64,000 nucleotides of DNA from Acrocarpospora pleiomorpha (GCF_009687885.1 NZ_BLAF01000016.1:103093-167092); one strand, 5' to 3'; counted from the stretch's first letter, positions 42,527-52,165 are shown. Numbers and translations: made by a program. Notes: generated by a model not told the origin, from the letters alone.

Positions 42527-43339
42527 TCAGTCGTAGAAGCGCTGCGAGCAGATTTTGGCGAATTCGTCCTTGTCGTGCCCGAAGACGATTCGCGCGTCGA
42601 AACGCTGCTCCAGGCTCTTGGTGAACCGCCAGCTGCGCCACCAGCCGGGGTGGTCCCGCATGATCCAGCCCTGCGGGATCGGTTCCTCGTAGTTCCGCCG
42701 GAGCGGGAACTGGTCGCTCGCGAAGATCCAGTGGCCGTGGTTCCGCAACTCCGCGCGCAGCACGAGGAGCCCATGGGCGTGGCCGGACATCTGGTAGAGG
42801 GTGATCCCTTGGAAGAGGTCCCACTTCGCACCGTGAATGGGGACCCAGTTGAACGTCGGGTCGATGTAGTGGGGAAGGTAGGGACCGAAGTCCTCACCCG
42901 TCGCCACGTTGTAGAAAGCGTTCTTGAGCTCGGTCTCGTGGACGAACACCGGCACGTTCGTACCCCGGAAGAACTCCAGGCCGCCGCCGTGATCCATGTG
43001 CAGGTGGCTGATCACGACCGCCTTGATGTCCGACAGCTCGAAGCCGGCCGCGTTCAGCGCGTTGTCGAGCCGGTGCTCCGGCTCGTAGAGCGACGGCGAC
43101 GCCAGCTCGATCGACTCCTTCGGCCACAGTCCCTCGCGCTCGGGCGCGACGCCCGTGTCGAACAGGATCGGGCCTGCCTTCGGGTGCTCGATGACGTACG
43201 CACTCATGGACTGGGTGCACATCGCGGCCGCGTGCTCGGGATCACTCGGCATCGCGAGGCCACCCAAGTACAGTGGGAGCCCCACGTCATTGGTCAGCTC
43301 GCCGAGACTCAACGGGTAGACGCGAATACCACTGCTCAT
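42527..43339 (-). CDS. Metallo-beta-lactamase-fold hydrolase, AHL-lactonase-like
   Basis: The 270-residue protein has the metal motif ISHLHMDHGGGLEFF, a later GHAHGLLVLRAEL and IFASDQF, and a closing FGHDKDEF, which matches N-acyl-homoserine-lactone lactonase relatives. The start gives MSSGIRVYPLSLGELTND. In this operon it may open a lactone or hydrolyse a thioester intermediate rather than quench quorum signals; that is inference. Confidence 0.9.
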   Translation of the reverse strand: MSSGIRVYPLSLGELTNDVGLPLYLGGLAMPSDPEHAAAMCTQSMSAYVIEHPKAGPILFDTGVAPEREGLWPKESIELASPSLYEPEHRLDNALNAAGFELSDIKAVVISHLHMDHGGGLEFFRGTNVPVFVHETELKNAFYNVATGEDFGPYLPHYIDPTFNWVPIHGAKWDLFQGITLYQMSGHAHGLLVLRAELRNHGHWIFASDQFPLRRNYEEPIPQGWIMRDHPGWWRSWRFTKSLEQRFDARIVFGHDKDEFAKICSQRFYD

Positions 43340-43354
43340 CAGATGTCCTTCTTT

Positions 43355-44212
43355 TCAGTCGCCGAGAACGTTGACGACGGACTTCGTCCCGGACGTTCCC
43401 ATGTTGAGTCCCGAGATCTTCAGGTCGCCCGGGTTGTTTCCGAGGCGACGGGCGAGGTCGGTCCCGGCCGCCGAGATGCCGCCGTCCACGGCGACGCACG
43501 TGCCGGTGATCATCGCGGGCTCGGGGGCGGCGAGGAAGGCCACGGCCTCGGCGACGTGCTCGCTCGTCGTCGGTTCCTTGAGAGGCTGCAACTGGAGCGC
43601 ACGGTCGACGTCACTCTGGTCTCGCCCCTTCATCCACATCGGCGTGATGACCGACCCCGGAGCGACCGCGTTCACGCGGATACGATGCTCTGCGAGCTCG
43701 GCGGCGGTGCTCCACGTCAGGTTCTGCACGGCCGCCTTGGCCGCCGAGTACGCCTGCGGACCGGTCCCGCCGTCCCAGGCGGCGATCGAGCACATGTTCA
43801 CGATCGAGCCCCCGCCGCCCTGGGCCAGGAACTGGCGGGTGGCGTGCTTCGTGCCGAGGAACACTCCCCGTGCCAGAACGCCGAACGTGAAGTCCCAGTG
43901 AGCCACGTCGAGCTCGTGGATGGGGCCGAACGCGCCGGAGATCCCGGCGTTGTTCACCATGCAGTCCAGCCGGCCGAATCGCTCGACCGCGGTCTCCACG
44001 AGGCGGGCCACGTGGCTCTCCACGCTGACGTCGCAGCTGACTCCGACGACGTTCTCCTCGTCGGAGTCGCCGAACGCCTCATTCAGCGTGACGGCGTTGA
44101 TGTCTCCCGCGACCACCTTCCATCCGTCCGCGACGAGTCGTCTCACGATCCCGAGGCCGATACCGCTCGCCCCTCCGGTGACGGCCGCGACCCTTGGTGT
44201 TGCCTGACTCAC
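43355..44212 (-). CDS. Short-chain dehydrogenase/reductase
   Basis: The GTG start at 44212 overlaps the ligase stop (GTGA) and gives 285 residues. The motifs are TGGASGIG (cofactor), VNNAG, a catalytic Ser in NMCSIAAWDGG, and AYSAAK (YxxxK). Asp in AGDIN after strand 2 suggests NAD(H). It is likely to oxidise a hydroxyl to a ketone between CoA activation and thiolytic or aldolytic cleavage. Confidence 0.93.
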   Translation of the reverse strand: MSQATPRVAAVTGGASGIGLGIVRRLVADGWKVVAGDINAVTLNEAFGDSDEENVVGVSCDVSVESHVARLVETAVERFGRLDCMVNNAGISGAFGPIHELDVAHWDFTFGVLARGVFLGTKHATRQFLAQGGGGSIVNMCSIAAWDGGTGPQAYSAAKAAVQNLTWSTAAELAEHRIRVNAVAPGSVITPMWMKGRDQSDVDRALQLQPLKEPTTSEHVAEAVAFLAAPEPAMITGTCVAVDGGISAAGTDLARRLGNNPGDLKISGLNMGTSGTKSVVNVLGD

Positions 44213-45735
44213 TGTTCTGCCTTTCGCGTGGCGGATCGGGATGTCGAGCCGGTGTCGACCGTGTCGGGCGAGATCCCCCACGAGCGCAACGTCTGGACCT
44301 GTACCTTCTGCGTCACCGTCCGGGGTAACCGCGGTAGCCCCCGGTAGTAACGAGGCACTGAGAAGTAGGGCAGCCGGTCCGCGCAGAACGCGCGGAGCGC
44401 GGGAGCGTCGAGCACTCCCCGCTTGAGCACTACCGCCGCCATGACCTCGTCTTCGCCGAGGTGGCTGGGCACCGCGTAAACGGCGACCTCCGCGACGTCA
44501 GGGTGCTGGATCAGGATGTATTCGACGTCGGCCGGCGCGATGTTCTCGCCCGCTCGGCGGATGACGTCCTTGACGCGGCCGACGAAGGCATAGAACCCGT
44601 CGCCGTCCCGAACGAGCACGTCGCCGGTCTGGAACCAGCCGTCGACCAGCGCGGCGCCGAAAGACGGCTGGTCATCCAGGTAGCCCAGGGGAAGCGTGCC
44701 CGCCCCTGCGGGCCGGACGAACAGCTGGCCGGCATCGCCGTCCTGGACCACCATGCCCGAGGGGTCGCGCAACTCGGCCTCCCATTCGTCGAACAGGGAC
44801 CCGCAGGAGCCCAGCCTGCGCACGCCGGCGGGCAGCCCGGTGATCAGACCCACGTCGGTGAGGCCGTACATCTCAGTGGTACTCACCGCGAACCTGTCCT
44901 CGAACTCACGCGTGAGTTCAGCCGTGACGCCCGAGCGGCGAACCACGCGTAGCCCGTGCCGGCGCTCTTTGTCGCTGACCGGTGCTTGCACGAGAATCTG
45001 CGTGATGGTGCCCAGGGTGCTGGCCACCGTGGCCCGGTGCGCCACGATCTCGTCCCAGTACCTCGACGCGCTGAAGCGCTCGGCGACCACTATCGAGGCG
45101 CCAGACATGAGCGATCCGAAGAGGTCGCACATGAGCGCGGCCCCGTGCACGAGCGGCAGGCAGGTGTAGATGACATCTCCCGGCCCGTACGGCATGCACC
45201 GGACGGTCGCCGCGGCGAACTGCAGCGCGGACCGGTGGCTGTAGACGACCACCTTGGAGCGTCCGGACGTGGTCCCGGAGGTGAGCATGAGGACCGCGGC
45301 GTCGTCCGGTCTCGGCAACGCCCGGCCGGCGGACGCGGCCCCCGGTAGACGCCGCAGCTCGCTCATCGCGATCGTCGGAGTTCCCGCCAGTTCCGCGGGA
45401 ATGCCGGCGTCCGAGCCGACGACGACCAGCTTCGGTTCCGCGACCTCCATGACCCGCGTGAGCATCGGTCCGCGATAGTCCACAGTGATCGGGAGCGGGA
45501 TCGCTCCCGCGACCACGGCACCGAAGAAAACGTCGAGAAACTCCGCGGAGTTCGGCAGCATGACGGCGACGCGGTCGCCCGGGGCGACCCCGAGGTTCTC
45601 CAGCTGACCGGCAGTCGTCCTGGCCCTGGAAAGAACGTCCTGCCAGGGAATCGGTCCGCCGCCGACGAACGTGACGCTTCCAGGACCCGCCGCGGCGGAC
45701 TCGAGCAGGGTGACCAGCGTGTTCACCTCAGACAT
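44209..45735 (-). CDS. Acyl-CoA ligase (AMP-binding family), thiolase operon
   Basis: The 508-residue enzyme from Met 45735 has the adenylation motifs LMLTSGTTSGRSKV, TTEMYGLTDVG, GWFQTGDVLVRDGDG, VGRVKDVIRRAGENIAP and the C-terminal Lys region RTVTQKVQVQTLR. It should activate a carboxylic acid as its CoA thioester. The start lies 8 bases within the DUF35 gene. A second ligase of the same regulon is at 57690, so two different acids may be activated. Confidence 0.92.
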   Translation of the reverse strand: MSEVNTLVTLLESAAAGPGSVTFVGGGPIPWQDVLSRARTTAGQLENLGVAPGDRVAVMLPNSAEFLDVFFGAVVAGAIPLPITVDYRGPMLTRVMEVAEPKLVVVGSDAGIPAELAGTPTIAMSELRRLPGAASAGRALPRPDDAAVLMLTSGTTSGRSKVVVYSHRSALQFAAATVRCMPYGPGDVIYTCLPLVHGAALMCDLFGSLMSGASIVVAERFSASRYWDEIVAHRATVASTLGTITQILVQAPVSDKERRHGLRVVRRSGVTAELTREFEDRFAVSTTEMYGLTDVGLITGLPAGVRRLGSCGSLFDEWEAELRDPSGMVVQDGDAGQLFVRPAGAGTLPLGYLDDQPSFGAALVDGWFQTGDVLVRDGDGFYAFVGRVKDVIRRAGENIAPADVEYILIQHPDVAEVAVYAVPSHLGEDEVMAAVVLKRGVLDAPALRAFCADRLPYFSVPRYYRGLPRLPRTVTQKVQVQTLRSWGISPDTVDTGSTSRSATRKAEQ

Positions 45736-46159
45736 CGGCGGTTCCCGACAGGACGAAGTCGATCCGTGCGTCCGCCGCGTTCCGGTGGTCGGCCACGACC
45801 TTCGCGGCAATCGCCACCTGGCCCTCCTCGGCGTCCAGGATGTTGGCGATGAGACGGATTCCCGGCGCGTCGTCGAGTTCGACGAGCGCGATGGCGTACG
45901 GCACCCGGTCGCGAAGATCCGGGGTGAATCCGTGGCGAGCCCAGGTGAAGGAGTAAATGACCCCGGCCCCGTTCGAACGCTGCCAGCGGACGGCAGAGTG
46001 CTGACACCCCGGACAAAATCCGGACGGAGGCTGGCGAAATCGGCCGCAGTTCGCGCACTGGCACGCGACGAGCGAACCGGCGAGCAATGCCTCCCAGAAG
46101 GGAAGCGTGTCCTTCGTCGGGTAGAGCCCGAGCTGAGCGAGTCGCTCCATCGTCTCCAT
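45728..46159 (-). CDS. DUF35 OB-fold/zinc-ribbon protein, thiolase partner
   Basis: The 143-residue protein has a zinc ribbon CANCGRFRQPPSGFCPGC followed by an OB-fold (SFTWARHGFTPDLRDRVPY and ALVELDDAPGIRLIANI). Such proteins act as obligate partners of thiolase-like enzymes, including retro-aldolases of steroid side-chain breakdown. It is separated by one base from the thiolase gene upstream, strongly supporting a complex. Confidence 0.9.
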   Translation of the reverse strand: METMERLAQLGLYPTKDTLPFWEALLAGSLVACQCANCGRFRQPPSGFCPGCQHSAVRWQRSNGAGVIYSFTWARHGFTPDLRDRVPYAIALVELDDAPGIRLIANILDAEEGQVAIAAKVVADHRNAADARIDFVLSGTADV

Positions 46160-46160
46160 G

Positions 46161-47351
46161 TCAGCGCACCGCCCGCAGGAGAGAACCGCTCACCGGCAGC
46201 GCGGCGGGGCCACCGGTCACCAACGCCACCTCCGCGCCGGCGACCTGGTTGGCGCCTTCGCCGCGAACCTGCCGCACGGCCTCGGTGACCAGGCTGAAGC
46301 CGATCAGATAGCCGTTCGACAGCTGGCCACCGTTGGGGTTCACGGGGATCGCGCCGTCCATCCGGATGTTCCCGTCCAGGACGAAGTCGTTCGACTCGCC
46401 GATCGCGCAGAATCCGTAGTCCTCCAATTGCAGGAGGACCATCGGTGCGAAGTGGTCGTAGATCATCGCCACATCGACGTCGGCCGGCTTGATGCCGGCG
46501 CTCTCATACATCCGCTTCGCGATCCCGCGATGACCCGACGAGGAGAAGATCTCGTCCGGCATGTTCAGCCACATGATCCCTTGCCCCCAGTCGCCTTCCC
46601 CGCCGTGAACCGACGCGAGCAGCTCGACGGGCGTCTTCTTGAGATCTCTCGCTCGCTCCAGCGACGTCACCAGGACGACACCCGCGCCCTCTGACTCGAC
46701 ACAGCAGTCGAAGAGGCAGATGGGGTCGCTGATCATCCGTGCGTTGAAGTAGTCCGCGCGGGTCATCGGCTTCGTCATCAACGAGCCCGGCGTCTTGCGC
46801 GCGTTGTCACGGAAGGTGATCGCGACCTCCGCGAACGCCTCCCTCGTCGTCCCGTACTTGTGCATGTGGCGCTGAGCGATCAGCCCGAACATCTGGGCCG
46901 GCGCCACGAGGTCGGCGGGTCTGAGGTAGTCGTCCTCGGGCGACGCGTGGTTGTACAGGGGGCCGCCCCCGACGCCGTCACGCGCGTAGGCGGCGCCGAA
47001 CCGCGTGCCGATCTGCTGGAACGCCATCGGGCAGGCCACGACCGTGGCCATCCCCGACTGGATCGCCGCGACGGCGAGTCCCAATGAGCCGGCCGACCCC
47101 CCACCGGCACCGGACAGGGACGCGCAGAACGTGATCTCGCGGATGCCGAGGGTCTGGGCCAGCAGACCGGCGTCAACCCCGCCGCGGTAGAACGCGAAGC
47201 CGTCCACATCGGTGACGGCGATTCCCGCGTCGTCGCAGGCCGACATCAGCGCCTGGCACGTGAGGTCGATCTCGGTCAAGGGCGCTGACTGGCCTCTGGG
47301 CCAAATGGTGGTCTGGCCCACCCCGACGATGGCAATGCGTTGATCTGGCAC
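46161..47351 (-). CDS. Thiolase-family (SCP2-thiolase/aldolase-like) enzyme
   Basis: The 396-residue protein starts MPDQRIAIVGVGQTTIWPRG and has a thiolase-like fold: FCASLSGAGGGSAGSLGLAV (nucleophile region), ESEGAGVVLVTSLERA and NPNGGQLSNGYLIGFSLVTE near the C-terminus. The NPNGGQ in place of the classic thiolase His/Cys motifs fits the Ltp2-like aldolase/SCP2 branch. With DUF35 it probably cleaves a C-C bond in a CoA-linked intermediate. It is first in its operon, behind operator O1. Confidence 0.88.
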   Translation of the reverse strand: MPDQRIAIVGVGQTTIWPRGQSAPLTEIDLTCQALMSACDDAGIAVTDVDGFAFYRGGVDAGLLAQTLGIREITFCASLSGAGGGSAGSLGLAVAAIQSGMATVVACPMAFQQIGTRFGAAYARDGVGGGPLYNHASPEDDYLRPADLVAPAQMFGLIAQRHMHKYGTTREAFAEVAITFRDNARKTPGSLMTKPMTRADYFNARMISDPICLFDCCVESEGAGVVLVTSLERARDLKKTPVELLASVHGGEGDWGQGIMWLNMPDEIFSSSGHRGIAKRMYESAGIKPADVDVAMIYDHFAPMVLLQLEDYGFCAIGESNDFVLDGNIRMDGAIPVNPNGGQLSNGYLIGFSLVTEAVRQVRGEGANQVAGAEVALVTGGPAALPVSGSLLRAVR

Positions 47352-47417
47352 TGAGAATCTCTCGCTTTCGCCTTTCCCGACCCTCTGGTTGAGGAGCCTA
47401 GGTTCCGGCCTCTTGGC

Positions 47418-47435
47418 ATGTCAATCGATTGCATT
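47418..47435. promoter_or_regulatory. LacI-type operator O1 (thiolase operon)
   Basis: ATGTCAATCGATTGCATT, with a perfect core CAATCGATTG, is identical over 18 nt to the site at 52166-52183. It lies 67 bp upstream of the thiolase start, between that gene and the livF stop. Confidence 0.8.
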
Positions 47436-47444
47436 CCGCAGCGG

Positions 47445-48146
47445 CTAAAACAGTTCCCACCACTGGGTGCGGTCGAGTCCGCTGAGTTCGTGGGCCGCGC
47501 CGCTGTGCACCGTCCGTCCGGCACGGAGCACGATCACCTCGTCAGCGACGCCGAGCGCTTTTGTCACGTTCTGCTCGACGAGGACCACTGCCAGGGATTC
47601 TTGGCTCGCGAGCCGGCGGACGGAGGCGAAGAGGTGGTCCTGAACGGCCGGCGCCAAGCCGAGTGACGGCTCGTCGAGGAGCAGCACCGAGGGCGCGCGC
47701 ATGAGTGCCATTCCGATGCTGAGCATTCGCTGCTGGCCACCGCTGAAGAGACCAGCCCTGGTGTGGCGCCGGTGCGCGAGCACCGGGTAGTAGTCGAATG
47801 CTCGCGCCATCCGGTCCGGCGCGTCTCTCCGTGACCGAGCCGGCGTGGCGAGCAGAAGGTTCTCCTCGACGGTCAAGTCGGGGTAGACGAACCGCTCGGA
47901 CGGTACGAACGTCGTGAAGCCCGACCGGAGAGCCGCGGTGGTGGACCCCGCCGCGCAGGTGACCTGGCCCGCCTGCGGCTTCATGAGACCGGCCATGGTC
48001 TTGAGAAGGGTCGTCTTGCCGGCGCCGTTGTGCCCCAGGACGGCGAGAACCCGGCCGCCCAGGGCCCTGATCGTCACCTCGTGCAGGACTCGCTTGCGTC
48101 CGTACCCGGCGCAGAGCTGGTCACAGGACAGGGGTGGGCCCGTCAT
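47445..48146 (-). CDS. Branched-chain-type ABC transporter ATPase (LivF-like)
   Basis: The 233-residue ATPase has LGHNGAGKTTLLKTMAG, signature FSGGQQRMLSIG and VLLLDEPSLGLAP, the standard LivF forms. Its ATG overlaps the LivM-LivG fusion by four bases. It completes a four-protein importer (LivK, LivH, LivMG, LivF). The cluster's other enzymes suggest that the cargo is an organic acid rather than an amino acid. Confidence 0.94.
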   Translation of the reverse strand: MTGPPLSCDQLCAGYGRKRVLHEVTIRALGGRVLAVLGHNGAGKTTLLKTMAGLMKPQAGQVTCAAGSTTAALRSGFTTFVPSERFVYPDLTVEENLLLATPARSRRDAPDRMARAFDYYPVLAHRRHTRAGLFSGGQQRMLSIGMALMRAPSVLLLDEPSLGLAPAVQDHLFASVRRLASQESLAVVLVEQNVTKALGVADEVIVLRAGRTVHSGAAHELSGLDRTQWWELF

Positions 48147-49846
48147 GATGCCGCCCCGAAGTAACTGTCGACGAACTCCGGCCGGCCGAGCAGTTCCTCG
48201 ACCGTGCCGGTAGCGGTCAGCGCTCCCGCCTCCATGAAGAAGACCTGCGTGGCCAGCCGGCTCACCACGTGGAGGCTGTGCTCGACGATGCAGATGGTGT
48301 GGCCGTCTTCCCGAAGCCGCTCAAGCAGATCCATGATCGTTTCCACCCATCTCCCGTCGACTCCGCTGAGCGGTTCGTCCAGCAGCAGCACCTCCGCTCC
48401 AGACGCGAGCGTGCGAGCCAGGGCGACCAGCTTCTGCTCCGCGAACGACAGGTCCCCGGTGGGGCGAAGATCGTCGGCGTCGACGCCGACGTACTCGAGC
48501 CAGTAACGCGCGGCCTCCCGGGACGACCTCTCCCCTCGCCGGGTGGCTCGCGGGCGCAGCAGGCCGCTGGTCAGATCAGAGCCCCGGCGGGCGGGAACGG
48601 CCACCGTCACGCTGTCAAGTGGCGACATCGTCGCGAACGACCGCACGTCCTGGAAGGAGCGGACGAGCCCCAGACGCGCGCGGTACGCCGGCGACTTCAT
48701 GGTCACGTCCGTATCACCGATGAACACCCGGCCGCCTTCCACCGGAAGAAAGCCGGTCAGCGCGTTGAACAGCGTCGTCTTCCCCGCGCCGTTGGGGCCG
48801 ACGAGCGCTGAGATCTGTTGCCGGGGCAACACGATCGTGACTCCGTCGAGTGCGGCCACCCCGCCGAAATGTTTGGTGAGGCCCTCGGCTCGTACCTCCA
48901 GGGCACGGGCGCGAGGGGCCGAGCGGCTCAGCCCCGAACCGGTGCCCGCGGCGGCGAAAACGTTCGACACGATGCGAGACCCAGGTCTGCGGCCGATCAG
49001 TCCGCCCGGACGCACCAGGATCATCCCGATGAGCAGGACAGCGAAGATGATCTGGCTGTAGATGCCGGCCCGGTCCGGAGGCATGCCGGCGAACTGAAGC
49101 GCGCGTGGCAGGACGGTTATCACGACGGCCCCCAAGCACGGGCCGGCCAGCGTTCCCGATCCGCCGACGATGACCATGATGATGATCAGGAGCGTCTGGT
49201 TGAAGCTCCACATCGCGGGCGAGGTCACCTGGTTGTAGTAGGCGCTGATCGCTCCGGCGAACCCGGCCAGGCCGGCCGCCAGCGCGAATACCTGCAGCCG
49301 GAGGAGCTGGACTGGCATGCCCAGGGCACTGGCCGCCGTAGGCTCGTCCCCCACGGCCCGCAGCCGGCGTCCATAGGGTGATCGCGTGAGATACCAGCAG
49401 ACCGCGAGCACGCACCCGAACGCCAGGATCAGGTAGGGCAGCCAGTCGGACGGCCGCAGGAGGGTGCTACCGGCCACGGTCACCTGCTCGATGCCGAGGA
49501 GACCGTACGCGCCACCAAGGTCGGGGGCACTCGTCACGACCCCGGTGAACAGGGCTCCGGTACAGAGCGTGAGCAGGATGAGGAACTCGTCCGCGAGCCC
49601 GAGGGACGGGAGTCCGACCAGGAGACCGGAGACGAGCGCCAGGCCCGTGCCGATCGCGACACACGTCAGGAAGGGAAGCCCTTGGTGGATGGAGATCCAC
49701 GTGGCCGCGTACGAACCCACCCCGGCGAACGCGGCGTGCGCCACTGAGATGTGGCGGGTGTAGCCGAGCAGGAGGTTGATCGACAGGGCGAGCACGCCCG
49801 CCAGGAGGCAGGCGTTGACCACGTCTATCTGGATCTGGGAGTTCAT
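48143..49846 (-). CDS. LivM-LivG fusion: permease joined to ATPase
   Basis: The 567-residue protein from ATG 49846 has a LivM-type permease with about ten membrane segments (residues 1-310; SINLLLGYTRHISVAHAAFA and GDEPTAASALGMP visible). A short linker joins it to a LivG-type ATPase (from about 330) with VGPNGAGKTTLFNALTG, LSFAEQKLVALARTLASG and VLLLDEPLSGVD. The two are usually separate genes; fusion fixes their 1:1 ratio. Overlaps of four bases join it to livH and livF. Confidence 0.92.
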   Translation of the reverse strand: MNSQIQIDVVNACLLAGVLALSINLLLGYTRHISVAHAAFAGVGSYAATWISIHQGLPFLTCVAIGTGLALVSGLLVGLPSLGLADEFLILLTLCTGALFTGVVTSAPDLGGAYGLLGIEQVTVAGSTLLRPSDWLPYLILAFGCVLAVCWYLTRSPYGRRLRAVGDEPTAASALGMPVQLLRLQVFALAAGLAGFAGAISAYYNQVTSPAMWSFNQTLLIIIMVIVGGSGTLAGPCLGAVVITVLPRALQFAGMPPDRAGIYSQIIFAVLLIGMILVRPGGLIGRRPGSRIVSNVFAAAGTGSGLSRSAPRARALEVRAEGLTKHFGGVAALDGVTIVLPRQQISALVGPNGAGKTTLFNALTGFLPVEGGRVFIGDTDVTMKSPAYRARLGLVRSFQDVRSFATMSPLDSVTVAVPARRGSDLTSGLLRPRATRRGERSSREAARYWLEYVGVDADDLRPTGDLSFAEQKLVALARTLASGAEVLLLDEPLSGVDGRWVETIMDLLERLREDGHTICIVEHSLHVVSRLATQVFFMEAGALTATGTVEELLGRPEFVDSYFGAAS

Positions 49847-50766
49847 CCGGTTCCTCCTAGTCCGACAGCCGGGCGGCGCCTCGTCGCGCGGGCGACGAAC
49901 CAACGGTTGGCCAGCGCCGCTCTGACGACCAGAAGCAGGAACAGCACCCCGAAGATCGCGACCTGGGTCTGGGCCGGGCTCATGAGGTTGAGCAGCATTC
50001 GCTCGATGACTCCGACCGCGAGCCCCGGGACGAGTGCGTGGTAGAAGGGACGCCCGAGCCCGGTGACGAAGGCGATCACGAAGCCGTAGAAGGCCGGAGT
50101 GAGACCCATGTCCGGCGTCGCGGACGTGCGGAGCGCGGCGAAGACGCCGAGGCCGCCGACGGCGGCGCACCCGAGCGCGAAGACGAGCACGTTCACGTGC
50201 CGTGGGTTCACCCCGTGGACCGCGGCCAATTCCCGGTTCGAGCGGACACCGCGGACCCGCAGGCCCGCACTCGTGGTCACGAGAAGGAGCTGGATCGCCA
50301 GGAGCGCGAGGAGGACGTAGGCGACCTGCCAGAGGTTGAGCTTCGTCATGGTCACGCCGAGGAGTGCGATCTGCTGGTCGCTGAACCCGCTCACCTTGCG
50401 GACACCGCCACCGCTGGAAAGCAGGAGGCGCAACGCGCCCTCAGCGATGGACATGAGCGCGAACGCGACGACAAAGATGTTAAGCAGCGCGCTCGCTGGG
50501 GCGGAACGTTCCACCCGGTCGTACAGGCCCGCCTCGATGAGCGCCCCGCTCACGCCTCCGACGACGACACCGGTGGCGACGGCCATCGGCCACGGCAGGA
50601 CCAGTGACGCCGCCACCGCCGCGTACGCGCCCAGGAGATAGTTGACTCCGATGGCGAAGTGGAATCGGCCGGTCGTGCCGACGATGAGGATCAACGAGGC
50701 ACCCAAGAGCGCATAGCCGAGGCCAGAGGCGGACCCCTCGATCAAGGCGCCGACGGTGTCGCGCAT
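49843..50766 (-). CDS. Branched-chain-type ABC transporter permease (LivH-like)
   Basis: The 307-residue protein has eight or so membrane segments and the LivH features GLGYALLGASLILIVGTTG and ELAAVHGVNPRHVNVLVFAL. It starts 4 bp after the binding-protein gene and overlaps the LivMG fusion. It is one half of the membrane channel of the importer. Confidence 0.93.
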   Translation of the reverse strand: MRDTVGALIEGSASGLGYALLGASLILIVGTTGRFHFAIGVNYLLGAYAAVAASLVLPWPMAVATGVVVGGVSGALIEAGLYDRVERSAPASALLNIFVVAFALMSIAEGALRLLLSSGGGVRKVSGFSDQQIALLGVTMTKLNLWQVAYVLLALLAIQLLLVTTSAGLRVRGVRSNRELAAVHGVNPRHVNVLVFALGCAAVGGLGVFAALRTSATPDMGLTPAFYGFVIAFVTGLGRPFYHALVPGLAVGVIERMLLNLMSPAQTQVAIFGVLFLLLVVRAALANRWFVARATRRRPAVGLGGTG

Positions 50767-50770
50767 GATG

Positions 50771-52090
50771 TCAGCCGGCGAGCTGGAAGTCGGAACCCGA
50801 TACGTCGAACGTGGCCACGGCGACCACCTTGCCGTCCTTCTGCGTGTAGATGCCGGACGGACGCTTGCTGACGGAGTGTGTGGACTTGTCGAAGGAGATC
50901 ACGCCCGATTCGGCGCCGCTCCCCCCGTAGACGCTGGGGAAGACGGGGTTCGCCTCGAACGCGGCCAGAAGTTCCGACCCCTTGCCCGGGTCGCCCCCCT
51001 TCTCGTTGACCCGGCGCACGCATTCCCACAGCACCAGGGTGTCCTCGTAGAAGTTCGCGGACAGGCTCGTCGGGTCCGTCTTGTACGCGTCCTTGTACGC
51101 CTGGGTGAAGTAGGCGCCGAAATCGCTGGTCGCCGTCGTCCCGTCGAAGTAGTCGTAGCAGAAGTGGTAGTTCGTCAACGCGTCCGAGCCGGCCACCGTC
51201 TGGTAGGTCTTCGGCGTGAAGTTCGTCGTGCTGACGAAGATGACGTCCTTGCGGCCCGTCACCGCGTACTGCTTCAGGAACGCGGCGATGCTGACGTCGT
51301 CCAGGACCGAGACGACGACCGCGTTCGCCCCGGACGACTCGATCTCGCGTATCTGGGCGCTGTAGTCGCTGTTCGTCGGCGCCGACGACACATGCGCCGC
51401 GGCGCTGAAGCCCGCGGACGTGATCGCCTCGCGCGAGGAGTCCAGCAGCTCCGTCGTGGACGGGCCGAGGTCCCACGTCAGGTGACCGATGCTCTTGACC
51501 TGCGGGTGCGCCTGCTTGAACCACTGGAAGGCGCCCGGATAGATATCATTGGGGATGATGATGCGAGCGCCGTAGAAGTACAGCTTGGACTGCGCGAAGG
51601 TTCCCGTCCCCCCGGCCCCGTCGAGCGTCAGCATCTGATACTGCGCGATCCCTGGCACCTGTGCTCCGAGGTCGGCGATGTAGGAACAGAGCATCGCGGG
51701 CGTGCCCGTCAGACCTAGATCCTTGGTCGCGTCTATGCCGGCCTGGGGATCGCCACTCTTGTTGTCCTTGTACTGGGGACGCCACTCCAGGGCGCCGGCA
51801 CCGGTCAACTGTGCCACGGCGAGTTCGACGCCGTTCTTCATCTCCGACGCGTAGGCCGAACCAGAGCCGGAAGACGGCAGCACGACGCCGAGGTCGAGCT
51901 GCGTCCCCTTGCCCGCGTACTCGTCGATGCGGAGAAATTCTCCGAGCTTGGACGAGGTATCTGCGGTCACCGCGCTACCGGAGCCACCGTCGCCGCAGGC
52001 CGCGAGAACCGCGGACCCGCCGACGACCAAGCCGCTCAGCTGCAGAAAGTGTCGCCTGTCGAGACCCCGAGAGTGTCGATTGATGGTCAT
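50771..52090 (-). CDS. Branched-chain-type substrate-binding lipoprotein (LivK-like)
   Basis: The 439-residue protein has a Tat-like signal (DRRHFLQLSGLVVGGSAVLAAC, lipobox LAAC). The mature part follows the LivK pattern: LDLGVVLPSSGSGSAYASEM, ATKDLGLTGTPAMLCSYIAD and the ligand-domain DYSAQIREIESSGANAVVVS. It is the first gene of the liv operon, 76 bp downstream of operator O2. The cargo is unknown. Confidence 0.92.
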   Translation of the reverse strand: MTINRHSRGLDRRHFLQLSGLVVGGSAVLAACGDGGSGSAVTADTSSKLGEFLRIDEYAGKGTQLDLGVVLPSSGSGSAYASEMKNGVELAVAQLTGAGALEWRPQYKDNKSGDPQAGIDATKDLGLTGTPAMLCSYIADLGAQVPGIAQYQMLTLDGAGGTGTFAQSKLYFYGARIIIPNDIYPGAFQWFKQAHPQVKSIGHLTWDLGPSTTELLDSSREAITSAGFSAAAHVSSAPTNSDYSAQIREIESSGANAVVVSVLDDVSIAAFLKQYAVTGRKDVIFVSTTNFTPKTYQTVAGSDALTNYHFCYDYFDGTTATSDFGAYFTQAYKDAYKTDPTSLSANFYEDTLVLWECVRRVNEKGGDPGKGSELLAAFEANPVFPSVYGGSGAESGVISFDKSTHSVSKRPSGIYTQKDGKVVAVATFDVSGSDFQLAG

Positions 52091-52165
52091 GTGAAGGGTC
52101 CTTCCGGAGTGCTGCGTGGGTCTGCTCCACCGAGTGTCGAGAACCGTACGGCGACGAAACCGGAG

